A DNA stretch of 64,000 nt from Phaeovulum vinaykumarii (GCF_900156695.1 NZ_FTOM01000002.1:620001-684000); one strand, 5' to 3'. Shown: positions 16,137 through 26,156, counted from the stretch's first letter. Program-made: numbers and translations. Notes: generated by a model not told the origin, from the sequence alone.

Positions 16137-17846
16137 TCAGTCGCGGCGGCCGGCGAAGCGGCGCTGCCACTCCTCGCGCTCCTCGTCGGCGATCTTGCGG
16201 AAAAGAACGTCGGGCGTGGTGAAGGCGTGACCCTCGGGCAGGACCGCCAGCGCGGCGCCGATATCTTCGGGCCAGCTGCGGTCCTCGGTGCCCATCGCCG
16301 CCAGCATTGCCGCGGCGGCATCGGGGATGAAGGGTGCCGACAGCACCGCATAGACCCGCACCAGGTTCAGCGCCAGGCGCACCTGTGCCGCCGCGGTCTC
16401 GGGGTCGGTCTTGAAGGTCGACCAGGGGGCCGCGGCTTGCAGATATTCGTTGCCCGCCACCCAGATCGCGCGCAGCTCGGCGGCGGCCTTGCGGACCTCC
16501 ATCGCCTCCATCAGCCCCTCATAGGTGCGGATGCGCGTTTCCAGCTCGGCCATCAGCTCGGCCTCGCGCGGGCCGGTCACACCGCCTGCGGGCAGAGCCT
16601 CGCCGAATTTCGACCGGCAGAACTTGGTCACGCGGCTGACGAAATTGCCCAGAACGTCGGCCAGATCCTTGTTCACCGAAGTCTGGAAATTCTCCCAGGT
16701 GAATTCGGCGTCCGAATTCTCGGGGGCATGGCTCAGCAGCCACCAGCGCCAGTAATCGGCCGGCAGGATCTCGAGCGCCTGATCCATGAACACCCCGCGC
16801 CCGCGCGAGGTCGAGAATTGCCCGCCGTCATAGTTCAGGTAGTTGAACGACTTGATGTAATCGACCAGCTTCCAGGGTTCGGCCGAGCCCAGGATCGTGG
16901 CCGGGAAGGACAGGGTGTGGAAGGGCACGTTGTCCTTGCCCATGAACTGGGTATAGGTCACGTCGTCGGCGCCCTTGTCGGTGCGCCACCAGCGCGCCCA
17001 GTCGCCGCCCGTCGCGGCCGCCCATTCCTGCGTGGCGGCGATATATTCGATGGGCGCGTCGAACCAGACGTAGAAGACCTTGCCGTCCATGCCGGCCCAG
17101 GGCGCGCCGTCGAATTGCGCAGGCACCCCCCAGCTCAGGTCGCGGGTGATGCCGCGGTCCTGCAGCCCGTCCCCGTCAAAGAGCCATTTCCGCGCGATCG
17201 AGGTCGTCAGCACCGGCCAGTCGGTCTTGCTGTCGATCCATGCGGCCAGCTTGTCCTTCATCGCCGACTGGCACAGGAACAGATGTTTGGTCTCGCGCAT
17301 CTCGAGGTCGGTCGAGCCCGAGATGACCGAGCGCGGTTCGATCAGATCCACCGGATCGAGCTGCTTGGTGCAATTGTCGCATTGGTCGCCGCGCGCCGAA
17401 TCGTAGCCGCAATTGGGGCAGGTGCCCTCGATGTAGCGGTCGGGCAGGAAGCGCCCGTCGGCCACCGAATACATCTGTTTCTCGGTGACTTCGCGGATCA
17501 GCCCTTCCTCGGCCAGGCGCTTGGCGAAATGCTGGGTCAGGGCGCGGTTCTCGGCCGAGGACGAGCGCCCGAAATGGTCGAAGGACAGCCGGAAGCCGCG
17601 TGCGATGCGGGCCTGCACCTCATGCATCTCGGCGCAATAGTCCGCGACGGGCTTGCCGGCCTTGGCCGCGGCCAGCTCGGCGGGCGTGCCGTGTTCGTCG
17701 GTGGCGCAGATGAACATCACCTCGTGCCCGCGCGCGCGCAGGTAGCGGGCATAGAGATCGGCGGGCAGCTGGCTGCCGACCAGGTTGCCCAGGTGCTTGA
17801 TGCCGTTGATGTAGGGAATGGCGGAGGTGATGAGATGTCGGGCCAT
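16137..17846 (-). CDS. metG: Methionyl-tRNA synthetase
   Basis: Class I synthetase charging tRNA-Met. 569 residues. Seen: N-terminal [18 protein letters not shown] with HLGN as the HIGH motif, a zinc-binding insert with CPNC (near 143) and CDNC, the catalytic WFDAPIEYI region, and FSTSRG in place of KMSKS in [14 protein letters not shown]. This variant is normal in this MetG subgroup. There is no C-terminal dimerisation extension. ATG is 17846; the gene is convergent with cspA and separated by a shared terminator. Confidence 0.95.
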   Translation of the reverse strand: MARHLITSAIPYINGIKHLGNLVGSQLPADLYARYLRARGHEVMFICATDEHGTPAELAAAKAGKPVADYCAEMHEVQARIARGFRLSFDHFGRSSSAENRALTQHFAKRLAEEGLIREVTEKQMYSVADGRFLPDRYIEGTCPNCGYDSARGDQCDNCTKQLDPVDLIEPRSVISGSTDLEMRETKHLFLCQSAMKDKLAAWIDSKTDWPVLTTSIARKWLFDGDGLQDRGITRDLSWGVPAQFDGAPWAGMDGKVFYVWFDAPIEYIAATQEWAAATGGDWARWWRTDKGADDVTYTQFMGKDNVPFHTLSFPATILGSAEPWKLVDYIKSFNYLNYDGGQFSTSRGRGVFMDQALEILPADYWRWWLLSHAPENSDAEFTWENFQTSVNKDLADVLGNFVSRVTKFCRSKFGEALPAGGVTGPREAELMAELETRIRTYEGLMEAMEVRKAAAELRAIWVAGNEYLQAAAPWSTFKTDPETAAAQVRLALNLVRVYAVLSAPFIPDAAAAMLAAMGTEDRSWPEDIGAALAVLPEGHAFTTPDVLFRKIADEEREEWQRRFAGRRD

Positions 17847-17976
17847 CGCGTGCGCCTTTCGGGATGGGGGGATCGGGCTGAGCGCGGTTTAGCCTGATGC
17901 CGCGCCGAGGGCCAGAGCAATGAACGGCCGCCCCGGTTGCGTTGCGCTCGCGGGTCTGTGGCAGGGGCGCGCAGGT

Positions 17977-18014
17977 AGAATGTTGCGCCATGGGGTGCAG
18001 GACAGAATGTTGCG
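17977..18014. repeat. Direct repeat AGAATGTTGCG upstream of tRNA-Leu(UAA)
   Basis: Two perfect 11-bp copies at 17977-17987 and 18004-18014, 27 bp apart start to start, 60-100 bp upstream of the tRNA gene and within the region upstream of metG. Confidence 0.5.
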
Positions 18015-18073
18015 ACCGTGGAGCGCATGGCGCCCTTGCCAGAACCCGCCCGCGCCGCTAGCCAGAAGGCGGC

Positions 18074-18157
18074 GCGGGCGTGGCGGAATGGTAGACGCAC
18101 GGCACTTAAAATGCCCCGGGCTTGCCCATGCGGGTTCGAGTCCCGCCGCCCGCACCA
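18074..18157 (+). tRNA. tRNA-Leu (anticodon UAA)
   Basis: 84 nt including CCA. Acceptor GCGGGCG / CGCCCGC, D arm with ATGGTAGACGC, anticodon loop CTTAAAA flanked by GGCA / TGCC, class II variable arm, T arm GCGGG TTCGAGT CCCGC. Reads UUA and UUG. Confidence 0.96.
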
Positions 18158-18296
18158 CCTTTTCAGGCATCCGCCGCCGTCCGCAGGGGGGCGACGTTCC
18201 GTTCCGGGGCGGGGCGCGCGGGGCTTATGGCCTTGCCCATGGGCGTCTTGGCCCCTAAACCCGGACAGGGTGACGCAGGGGGGGAGGCCTCGACCG

Positions 18297-20090
18297 ATGG
18301 TTCGCAGATCCGATGATCCGGCGCAGGACCGGCCGCGCAGCAAGCGTGTGGGCGCACTGCGGGGGCTCGAGCCCTTCATCCGGCCCTACAAGGGCCAGGC
18401 CCTGGCCGCGCTGGCCGCCCTTGTCCTGACCGCCGCGATCAGCCTGATCCTGCCGCTGGCGGTGCGCCGCGTCGTCGATGGTTTCAACGAGGGCGCCGAG
18501 CTTCTGGACCATTACTTCGTGGCCGCGCTGGTCATCGCCGGGCTTCTGGCGATCGGCACCGGGGCGCGGTATTTCCTGGTCACCCGGCTGGGCGAGCGCG
18601 TCGTGGCCGATATCCGCAAGGCGGTCTTCGCGCGCGTCATGGGGCTGAGCCCGGCCTTCTTCGAGAAGGTGCTGACCGGCGAGATCCTGAGCCGGCTGAC
18701 CACGGACACCACGCTGATCCTGTCGGTGGTGGGATCGTCGGTGTCGGTGGCGCTGCGCAACATCCTGATGCTGGTGGGCTCGCTTCTGATGCTGTGGCTG
18801 ACCTCGGCCAAGCTGTCGGGGATGGTGCTGCTGATCGTGCCGGCGGTGATCGTGCCGATCGTGGTGCTGGGCCGGCGCCTGCGCAAGCTCTCGCGCGAGA
18901 ACCAGGACTGGATCGCGGCCTCGTCGGGTTCGGCGTCCGAGCTGCTTCTGGCCGCGCAGACGGTGCAGGCCTTCACCAACGAGACCCGCTCGGCCGCGCG
19001 CTTTTCCGAAACCACCGAACATTCCTATGACGCGGCGATGAAGCGCGTCTCGACCCGCGCGATCATGACGGTGATCGTGATCTTCTGCGTCTTCGCCGGG
19101 ATCGTGGGCGTGCTGTGGATCGGGGCGCGGGACGTGCGCGCGGGCGCGATGTCGGCGGGCGAGCTGGTGCAATTCGTCATCTATGCGGTGATGCTGACCG
19201 GGTCGGTCGGCGCATTGACCGAGATCTGGGGCGAATTGCAGCGCGCGGCCGGCGCGACCGAGCGGCTGGGCGAATTGCTGGCCACCGAGGACACGGTGAC
19301 CGATCCCCCGCGTCCGGCGGCGCTGCCCCGGCCGGTGAAAGGGGCCATCGCCTTTGAAGGCGTCAGCTTCCATTACCCGTCGCGCCCGGATGTCTCGGCG
19401 CTTCTCGACGTGAACCTGGTCATTGCGCCCGGCGAGACGGTCGCGCTGGTCGGGCCCTCGGGGGCGGGCAAGACCACCGTGATCCAGCTGATCCAGCGGT
19501 TCTGGGATCCCGAGACCGGCCGCGTGACGCTGGACGGGCACGACCTGCGCAGCCTGGCGCGCGCCGATTTCCGCGCCGAGATCGCGCTGGTGCCGCAAGA
19601 TCCGGTGATCTTTGCCGCCTCGGCGCGCGAGAACATCCGCTTCGGCCGCCCCGAGGCCACCGACGCCGAGGTCGAGGCCGCCGCGCGCGCCGCCCACGCC
19701 CATGATTTCCTGGCCGCGCTGCCCGAGGGCTATGAGACCTTCCTGGGCGAACGCGGGGTCATGCTGTCGGGTGGGCAGAAGCAGCGCGTGGCGATTGCGC
19801 GGGCGATCCTGCGCGATGCGCCGATCCTGCTTCTGGACGAGGCGACCTCGGCGCTCGATGCCGAAAGCGAGCGCGCGGTTCAGGCCGCGGTCGAGACCCT
19901 GGCGCGCGACCGCACCACGCTGATCATCGCGCACCGGCTGGCCACGGTGAAGAAGGCCGACCGGATCGTGGTCTTCGATCAGGGCCGGATCGTGGCGCAG
20001 GGCACCCACGAGGCGCTGGTCGCCGAGGGCGGGCTCTATGCGCGGCTGGCGCGGCTCCAGTTCACGCAAGGGGCGGACGCCGCGGCCTGA
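18297..20090 (+). CDS. ABC exporter, fused membrane and ATPase domains
   Basis: 597 residues from ATG 18297; the frame is open further upstream but runs through the tRNA-Leu gene, so the longer start is wrong. GGGGGAGG lies about 10 nt upstream. Residues 1-330 hold six membrane helices of a type I exporter fold. The C-terminal ATPase has Walker A GPSGAGKTT, signature LSGGQKQRVAIARAIL, Walker B ILLLDEATSALD and the switch His in IIAHRLATVKKAD. This is the MsbA/multidrug-lipid exporter group, working as a homodimer in the inner membrane. The substrate cannot be told from sequence. Confidence 0.92.
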   Translation: MVRRSDDPAQDRPRSKRVGALRGLEPFIRPYKGQALAALAALVLTAAISLILPLAVRRVVDGFNEGAELLDHYFVAALVIAGLLAIGTGARYFLVTRLGERVVADIRKAVFARVMGLSPAFFEKVLTGEILSRLTTDTTLILSVVGSSVSVALRNILMLVGSLLMLWLTSAKLSGMVLLIVPAVIVPIVVLGRRLRKLSRENQDWIAASSGSASELLLAAQTVQAFTNETRSAARFSETTEHSYDAAMKRVSTRAIMTVIVIFCVFAGIVGVLWIGARDVRAGAMSAGELVQFVIYAVMLTGSVGALTEIWGELQRAAGATERLGELLATEDTVTDPPRPAALPRPVKGAIAFEGVSFHYPSRPDVSALLDVNLVIAPGETVALVGPSGAGKTTVIQLIQRFWDPETGRVTLDGHDLRSLARADFRAEIALVPQDPVIFAASARENIRFGRPEATDAEVEAAARAAHAHDFLAALPEGYETFLGERGVMLSGGQKQRVAIARAILRDAPILLLDEATSALDAESERAVQAAVETLARDRTTLIIAHRLATVKKADRIVVFDQGRIVAQGTHEALVAEGGLYARLARLQFTQGADAAA

Positions 20091-20119
20091 GGCGTTTTTC
20101 CGCCCAGCGCCGCTTCCTT

Positions 20120-20496
20120 TTGCGTCCAGTCACGGACGCGGCGCCCGACGAAGAGGTGCTGCGCAGCGAATTGCGCGCGCTGGGCCTGGATGACACCGGC
20201 GTCGAGCTGAAGGTCGAGGGCGACAAGGTCGTGGTGACGGGCGGGCCGGCCGATGCCGAGACCCGCGAGAAGATCATCCTGGCGGTGGGCAATGTGGACG
20301 GCGTGGCCGCGGTCGAGGCCGAGGCCGAGGCCGGCGCGGCCGTCTTGCACACCGTCGAAAAGGGCGACACGCTGTCGGCCATCGCGCGCAAGACCCCGGG
20401 CGATGCCAACCGCATCCCGAGATCTTCGAGGCCAACACGCCCATGCTCAGCCACCCCGACAAGATCTATCCCGGCCAGGTGCTGCGCATCCCGTAG
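20120..20496 (+). pseudogene. Broken BON-LysM protein gene (frameshift, no clear start)
   Basis: Reads as a BON-like domain ([32 protein letters not shown]) followed by the LysM start [15 protein letters not shown]. After GDANR (about 20413) the reading shifts by one base: continuing in the other frame gives [20 protein letters not shown] and then QVLRIP-stop at 20494-20496, the expected end of these proteins. One base, probably the T of a TAT codon, is missing. Only TTG at 20120 offers a start and the usual N-terminal 15-20 residues are absent, as the ABC gene ends 29 nt upstream. Intact relatives are about 150 residues. It is either a decayed gene or a sequencing error. Confidence 0.75.
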
Positions 20497-20695
20497 GACT
20501 GAACCCGCCTTGCGCCGGGGTCCGCCGTGCGTTTGGGCCCGAAGGGGGCAGGGGCGGGCCGCGCCTTTGCTCCTTCGCGGGCCGCCGCCCCGCGCCCATA
20601 GGCCGCGTCTCGCCGCTCCCACGCGCCCGTGTGTTGCGCGCAGCCCCCCCCCCGTGTATCAAACCGGCGAAATTTTCTGCCCAAAGAGGTATGTC

Positions 20696-21958
20696 ATGCG
20701 TCGCGTTGTCGTCACGGGTCTGGGAATGGTCACGCCGCTCGGGTGCGGTGTCGAAACCACGTGGTCGCGCCTTCTGGCCGGTCAGTCGGGCGCGCGCCGG
20801 ATCACGCGCTTTGACCCCGAGCGTCTGACCACCCGCTATGCCTGCGAGCTGCCGCTGGGGGATGGCACCGACGGCACCTTCAACCCCGACGACTGGATGG
20901 ACCCCAAGGACCGCCGCAAGGTCGATGACTTCATCCTTTACGGCATGGCCGCGGCCACTCAGGCGGTGCGCGATTCCGGCTGGATGCCCGAGGACGAGGA
21001 AAGCCGCCTGCGCACCGGGGTGATGATCGGCTCGGGGATCGGCGGGCTCAGCGCGATCGCCGACACCGCGCTGCTGATCCGCGACAAGGGGCCCAAACGG
21101 GTGTCGCCCTTCTTCATTCCCAGCGCGCTGATCAACCTGGTTTCGGGGCAGGTGTCCATCCGCTTCGGCTTCAAGGGTCCGAACCACGCCGTCGTCACCG
21201 CCTGCTCGACCGGCGCCCATGCCATCGGCGATGCCGCGCGCATCATCCAATGGGGCGATGCCGACGTGATGGTGGCCGGCGGCGCCGAGAGCCCGATCTC
21301 CGAGATCGGGATCGCGGGCTTCAACGCCTGCAAGGCGCTCTCGACCAAGCGCGAGGACGATCCCACCCGCGCCTCGCGGCCCTGGGATGCCGACCGCGAC
21401 GGCTTTGTCATGGGCGAGGGCGCGGGCTGTGTCGTCCTTGAGGAATACGAACACGCCAAGGCGCGCGGCGCCACGATCTATGCCGAGGTGCTGGGCTATG
21501 GCATGTCGGGCGACGCCTATCACATCACCGCCCCCTCTGAGGACGGCGACGGCGGCTTCCGGTCGATGACGGCGGCGCTCAAGCGCGCGGGTCTGACCCC
21601 GGAGGCGGTGGATTACATCAACGCGCATGGCACCTCGACCATGGCCGATGTGATCGAACTGGCCGCGGTCGAGCGCCTTCTGGGCGATCACGCGCCCAAG
21701 ACCACGATGTCCTCGACCAAATCCTCGGTCGGGCACCTGCTGGGCGCGGCCGGCGCGGTCGAGGCGATCTTCTCGATCCTGGCCATCCGTGACCAGATCG
21801 CTCCGGCGACGCTGAACCTTGACAACCCGGCCGGTAGCCCGCGCATCGACCTGGCGCCCAATGCGCCCGTCAAGCGCAAGATCGACGTGGCGCTGTCCAA
21901 CAGCTTCGGCTTCGGCGGCACCAATGCCAGCCTCGTGCTGGGGCGGGTCCAGGGCTGA
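20696..21958 (+). CDS. fabF: 3-oxoacyl-ACP synthase II
   Basis: Condensing enzyme that elongates acyl-ACP with malonyl-ACP in fatty acid synthesis, including C16:1 to C18:1. 420 residues from ATG 20696 (MRRVVVTGLGMVTPLGCGVE), preceded by AAAGAGG 6 nt upstream. The open frame reaches back through the broken LysM gene but this is chance. Seen: nucleophile in VTACSTGAHAIGDA, first His in INAHGTSTMAD, second His in GHLLGAAGAVEA, and NSFGFGGTNASLV. Followed at once by mltG with a 1-nt stop/start overlap (TGATG). No acpP is in the window. Confidence 0.95.
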   Translation: MRRVVVTGLGMVTPLGCGVETTWSRLLAGQSGARRITRFDPERLTTRYACELPLGDGTDGTFNPDDWMDPKDRRKVDDFILYGMAAATQAVRDSGWMPEDEESRLRTGVMIGSGIGGLSAIADTALLIRDKGPKRVSPFFIPSALINLVSGQVSIRFGFKGPNHAVVTACSTGAHAIGDAARIIQWGDADVMVAGGAESPISEIGIAGFNACKALSTKREDDPTRASRPWDADRDGFVMGEGAGCVVLEEYEHAKARGATIYAEVLGYGMSGDAYHITAPSEDGDGGFRSMTAALKRAGLTPEAVDYINAHGTSTMADVIELAAVERLLGDHAPKTTMSSTKSSVGHLLGAAGAVEAIFSILAIRDQIAPATLNLDNPAGSPRIDLAPNAPVKRKIDVALSNSFGFGGTNASLVLGRVQG

Positions 21959-23112
21959 TGTGGCGCCACATCGTCTCGAATTTCCTGACGCTGCTGGTCG
22001 TGATCCTGATCGGGCTGGGGACGCTGGCCGCCTGGGTCAAGCACCAGTATGAGGGGCCCGGCCCCCTGGCCGAGGCCGTCTGCGTGCGCGTGGCGCCGGG
22101 GGCGGCGCTCTCGACTGTCTCCGAGGATCTGGCCGCGCAGGGGGTCGTGTCCTCGTCCTATATCTTCCGGGTGGGCGCCGATTACGCCGGGCGGGCCAAT
22201 GCGCTGAAATATGGCTCGTATCTCATCCCGGAAGGGGCTTCGATGTCCCAGGTGGTGGGGGTGCTGACCGACGGCGGCCCGTCGACCTGCGGCAGCGAAC
22301 TGAACTATCGCGTGGGGGTGAACGCGACCCGGATCATCCTGCGCGAACTGGACCCCGTCACGGGCCGCTATGTTGAAAAAGCGAAATTCGACCCTCTGTC
22401 CGAGGAGGTTCCGGCCGAGGTTTCGTCGGAATTGTCCAAATCCGATCTGCGGGTGCGGGTGACGCTGGCCGAGGGCGTGACCTCCTGGCAGGTGGTCGAG
22501 GCGCTTAAGGCCGCGCCGTTCCTGACCGGCAATGTCGAGGAGGTTCCCGACGAGGGCACGCTCTCGCCGCAAAGCTACGAGGTGACCCGCGGCAGCGATC
22601 GCGCGGCGCTTCTGGCCGAGATGGAGGCCCGGCAATCCGCCATTCTGGCCGCCGCCTGGGCCGCGCGTGCCGATGGCCTGCCCTATGAAAGCCCCGAAGA
22701 GGCGCTCATCATGGCCTCGATCGTCGAAAAGGAAACCGGCATCGCCGAGGAGCGCGCGCGTGTGGCGGCGGTTTTCGTCAATCGCCTGCGCCGGGGCATG
22801 AAGCTTCAGACCGACCCGACCGTGATCTATGGCGTGACGCGCGGGCAGGGGGTGCTGGGCCGCGGCCTGCGCCAGAGCGAATTGCGCCGCGAGACGCCCT
22901 GGAACACCTATGTCATCGACGGCCTGCCCCAGACCCCGATCGCCAACCCCGGACGGGCCGCGATCGCGGCGGCGCTGAACCCGGCCCAGACCGACGATCT
23001 CTATTTCGTGGCCGATGGCACCGGTGGCCATGTCTTCGCCACGACCCTGGCCGAGCATAACCGCAACGTTGCCCGCTGGCGCGAGATCGAGGCGCAGCGT
23101 CAGGGCAATTGA
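21958..23112 (+). CDS. mltG: Endolytic peptidoglycan transglycosylase MltG
   Basis: Inner-membrane lytic transglycosylase that cuts nascent glycan strands and is thought to end their elongation. 384 residues: a short cytoplasmic tail, one membrane helix at about 8-30 (FLTLLVVILIGLGTLAAWV), a LysM-like subdomain, then the YceG catalytic domain with IMASIVEKETGIAEERARVA (the glutamate in EKETG is catalytic) and LQTDPTVIYG. Overlaps fabF by 1 nt, and fabF-mltG is a common pair. A terminator follows 46 nt after the stop. Confidence 0.94.
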   Translation: MWRHIVSNFLTLLVVILIGLGTLAAWVKHQYEGPGPLAEAVCVRVAPGAALSTVSEDLAAQGVVSSSYIFRVGADYAGRANALKYGSYLIPEGASMSQVVGVLTDGGPSTCGSELNYRVGVNATRIILRELDPVTGRYVEKAKFDPLSEEVPAEVSSELSKSDLRVRVTLAEGVTSWQVVEALKAAPFLTGNVEEVPDEGTLSPQSYEVTRGSDRAALLAEMEARQSAILAAAWAARADGLPYESPEEALIMASIVEKETGIAEERARVAAVFVNRLRRGMKLQTDPTVIYGVTRGQGVLGRGLRQSELRRETPWNTYVIDGLPQTPIANPGRAAIAAALNPAQTDDLYFVADGTGGHVFATTLAEHNRNVARWREIEAQRQGN

Positions 23113-23157
23113 TCGGTGCATTCGGGGGCTGAACGGGCCCGGAAATGTTCGAAAATG

Positions 23158-23185
23158 AAAAGGGCGGCCCCCCAGCCGCCCTTTT
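23158..23185. terminator. Bidirectional terminator between mltG and purD
   Basis: Perfect 11-bp stem AAAAGGGCGGC / GCCGCCCTTTT with a 6-nt loop; A and T runs serve mltG on plus and purD on minus. Confidence 0.88.
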
Positions 23186-23207
23186 GCGTTCCGCTGTTCC
23201 GGCCGGT

Positions 23208-24473
23208 TCAGTCCAGCGCGCGCCAGCCGATGTCGCGCCGGAAAAAGCCCTCGGGCCAGTCCACCGCATCGACCAGCGCATAGGCGCCGTCGCGGGCCTG
23301 GGCCAGACTGTCGCCGCGCGCGGTGGCGCAGAGCACCCGCCCGCCGCTGGCCACGACCGCGCCATCCTGCATCGCGGTGCCGGCATGAAACAGCATCTGC
23401 CGCGCGCTTTCCGGCAGCGCCGCCAGCCCGCCGATGACCGAGCCCTTTTCGTAATCGCCCGGATAGCCCTTGGCCGCCATGACCACGCAGAGCGCGTGAT
23501 CCTGGGCCCAATTCACCTGCATCCCGGCCAGCCGGCCCTCGGCCGCGGCCATCATCAGATCGAGGATCTGCCCGCCCAGCCGCATCATCAGAACCTGGGC
23601 CTCGGGGTCGCCGAAGCGGACGTTATATTCGACCAGCCGCGCGCGGCCGCCGTCGATCATCAGCCCGGCATAGAGCACGCCGCGGAAGGGTGTGCCGCGG
23701 CGGGCCATCTCGGCGATGGTGGGGCGGATGATCTCGGCCATGACCTGATCGGCCACGGTCTGGGTCAGGATCGGGGCGGGGGAATAGGCGCCCATGCCGC
23801 CGGTGTTGGGGCCGGTGTCGCCTTCGCCCACGCGCTTGTGGTCCTGCGCGGTGCCCACGGCCAGCACGTCGCGCTCGTCGGACAGCACGAAGAAGCTGGC
23901 CTCTTCGCCTTGCATGAATTCCTCGATGACGACCGAGGCGCCCGCATCGCCGAAGGCCCCGCCAAAGATGTCGTCCACCGCGGCCAGCGCCTCGGCCTCG
24001 GTCATGGCCACGATCACGCCCTTGCCCGCGGCCAGCCCGTCGGCCTTGACCACGATCGGCGCGCCTTGCGCCTGGATATAGGCGCGCGCGGGTTCGGCGG
24101 CGTCAAAGCGCGCCCATGCGGCGGTGGGGGCCCCGCAAGCGTCGCAGATCGCCTTTGTGAAACTTTTGGACGCTTCGAGCCTGGCCGCGGCCGCAGAAGG
24201 TCCGAAAACTGAAATTCCGGACGCGTCCAGCGCATCGGCCACACCGGCGGCCAGCGGCGCCTCGGGGCCGATCACGACGAAATCCACCGCATTCTCGGCG
24301 CAGAAATCGACCACTTCGGCGGGGTTGAGGATGTCCAGCCGGGCACATTCGGCAAGGGCCGCGATCCCGGCATTGCCCGGCGCCACGATCAGCCGGTCGC
24401 ATTTGGGGTTCTGCTTGATCGCCCAGGCCAGCGCATGTTCGCGCCCGCCGCCGCCCAGCACCAGGATGTTCAT
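23208..24473 (-). CDS. purD: Phosphoribosylamine-glycine ligase (GARS)
   Basis: ATP-grasp enzyme joining phosphoribosylamine and glycine, the second step of purine synthesis. 421 residues, family length. Seen: MNILVLGGGGREHALAWAI, IVVKADGLAAGKGVIVAMTE, NTGGMGAYSPAPI, and the metal-binding VEYNVRFGDPEAQV. Divergent from xseA with only 72 bp between the start codons, which must hold both promoters. Confidence 0.96.
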   Translation of the reverse strand: MNILVLGGGGREHALAWAIKQNPKCDRLIVAPGNAGIAALAECARLDILNPAEVVDFCAENAVDFVVIGPEAPLAAGVADALDASGISVFGPSAAAARLEASKSFTKAICDACGAPTAAWARFDAAEPARAYIQAQGAPIVVKADGLAAGKGVIVAMTEAEALAAVDDIFGGAFGDAGASVVIEEFMQGEEASFFVLSDERDVLAVGTAQDHKRVGEGDTGPNTGGMGAYSPAPILTQTVADQVMAEIIRPTIAEMARRGTPFRGVLYAGLMIDGGRARLVEYNVRFGDPEAQVLMMRLGGQILDLMMAAAEGRLAGMQVNWAQDHALCVVMAAKGYPGDYEKGSVIGGLAALPESARQMLFHAGTAMQDGAVVASGGRVLCATARGDSLAQARDGAYALVDAVDWPEGFFRRDIGWRALD

Positions 24474-24545
24474 CGCCTCTGCCCCCTCTTGGCCCTCGGA
24501 TCGGCGCGTTCTAAGCTGGCGGTGACGGTTTCACAAGGTTTGCCG

Positions 24546-26156
24546 ATGGACGAGCTGATCGAGGGGGGCAATGCGCCCGAGTTCACGGTGTCGGAATTGT
24601 CCGGCGCGGTGAAGCGGGTGGTCGAGGGCGAGTTTGGCCGCGTGCGCGTGCGCGGCGAGGTCGGGCGGGTCTCGCGGCCGCGCTCGGGGCACATGTATTT
24701 CGATCTCAAGGACGAGAACGCCGTGATCGCCGCGGTCTCGTGGAAGGGGCAGGTGGCGCGGATGGGCCTTCTGCCCGAGGAAGGCATGGAGGTCATTGCC
24801 TCTGGCCGGATGACCACCTTTCCCGGCCAGTCGAAATATCAGCTGATCGTCGATGACGTGCAGGCCGCGGGGGAAGGCGCGCTGATGGCCATGCTCGAGC
24901 GTCGCCGCAAGGCGCTGGCAGCCGAGGGGCTGTTCGACCCCGCCCGCAAGCGGCCCATCCCCTTCCTGCCACAGGTGATCGGGGTCGTGACCTCGCCTTC
25001 GGGGGCGGTGATCCGCGATATCCTGCACCGTTTGCGCGAACGTTTCCCGCGTCATGTGCTGGTCTGGCCGGTCGCCGTGCAGGGCCAGTCCTGCGCCGAG
25101 GAGGTCGCCCGCGCCATCCGCGGCTTCAACGCGCTGCCGGCGGGCGATCTGTCCGGGCGCATCCCGCGGCCAGACCTGCTGATCGTGGCGCGCGGCGGCG
25201 GCAGTCTCGAGGATCTGTGGGGCTTCAACGAGGAAATCGTGGTCCGCGCCGCGGCCGAAAGCGCGATCCCGCTGATCTCGGCGGTGGGCCACGAGACCGA
25301 CACGACGCTGATCGACCATGCCGCCGATCTGCGCGCGCCCACGCCCACGGCCGCGGCCGAGATGGCGGTTCCGGTCCGGCGCGAGCTGATCGCGCGCGTG
25401 GCCGAGGCGGGCGCCCGGCTGACCCGCGCCGAGACCGCCCGCGCCGAGGCGCGCCGCCAGCGGCTGGCCGATCTGGGGCGCGCGCTGGGCCGGCCGCAGA
25501 CCCTGCTGACCGGCCCGCGGCAGCGCTTTGACCTGTGGGCCGAGCGGCTTGAACCGGGGCTGCGGGGGCTGGTTGCGCGGCGGCGCGGCGATCTGGCGGT
25601 GCGGGGCGCGCGGTTGGCGCCGTCGCTTCTGCGCGGGTTCCTGGCCTGGGAGGCGCGCGCCCTGCGCGAGCGCGGCGAGAAGCTGGCGCGTCTGGCCGCC
25701 CAGCCCGCCCAGCGTGGGCGCGAGCGTCTTGACGGGCTGGCCGCGCGGCTGCGCCCGGCGCTGGATCGGCTGAACCAGCGCGTCACCGGCCCCGAGGCCC
25801 GCCTGGCGGTTGATCTGGGCGATCTGTCGGTGCGGCTTGACCGGGCGATGGCGCAGCGTCTCGAGGACCGGCGCGCCCGGCTCGATCATGCCGAGCGGCT
25901 GCGCCAGACGCTGGGTTACCGCGAGACCTTGCGGCGCGGTTTTGCGGTGGTGCGCGACGGCGCGGGCGCGCTGGTGACGGATCGGGCCACGGCGGCGCGG
26001 GCCGCCGCGCTCGAGATCGAATTCCACGACGGCCGCATGGCGGTCGGGGCGGGCGGCGGTCCCCCGGTGCCGGGCGGGTCCGGCGGCGCGGCGCCGAAGC
26101 CCGCGCGCCGCCGGGCGCCGCGGGGCCGCGACGGCGATCAGGGGTCGCTTTTCTGA
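24546..26156 (+). CDS. xseA: Exodeoxyribonuclease VII large subunit
   Basis: Catalytic subunit of the single-strand-specific exonuclease that, with XseB, degrades DNA to oligonucleotides. 536 residues from ATG 24546 (MDELIEGGNAPEFTVSELSG). N-terminal OB-fold (GRVRVRGEVGRVSRPRSGHM), then the nuclease domain with GVVTSPSGAVIRDI, VARGGGSLEDLW, and SAVGHETDTTLID. A long Arg/Leu/Ala-rich coiled-coil region (about 290-470) follows. The C-terminal 45 residues are Gly/Pro/Arg-rich. xseB is not adjacent. Confidence 0.95.
   Translation: MDELIEGGNAPEFTVSELSGAVKRVVEGEFGRVRVRGEVGRVSRPRSGHMYFDLKDENAVIAAVSWKGQVARMGLLPEEGMEVIASGRMTTFPGQSKYQLIVDDVQAAGEGALMAMLERRRKALAAEGLFDPARKRPIPFLPQVIGVVTSPSGAVIRDILHRLRERFPRHVLVWPVAVQGQSCAEEVARAIRGFNALPAGDLSGRIPRPDLLIVARGGGSLEDLWGFNEEIVVRAAAESAIPLISAVGHETDTTLIDHAADLRAPTPTAAAEMAVPVRRELIARVAEAGARLTRAETARAEARRQRLADLGRALGRPQTLLTGPRQRFDLWAERLEPGLRGLVARRRGDLAVRGARLAPSLLRGFLAWEARALRERGEKLARLAAQPAQRGRERLDGLAARLRPALDRLNQRVTGPEARLAVDLGDLSVRLDRAMAQRLEDRRARLDHAERLRQTLGYRETLRRGFAVVRDGAGALVTDRATAARAAALEIEFHDGRMAVGAGGGPPVPGGSGGAAPKPARRRAPRGRDGDQGSLF

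Noticed and set aside
18018-18296. Longer N-terminus for the ABC exporter
   Set aside because: It would translate through the complete tRNA-Leu(UAA) gene; ATG 18297 has a ribosome site and begins the conserved protein.
20120-21958. A 612-residue fusion of a LysM protein with FabF
   Set aside because: The two parts share a frame only because of the one-base shift in the LysM gene; the intervening 200 bp is non-coding in composition, and FabF has its own ATG and ribosome site.
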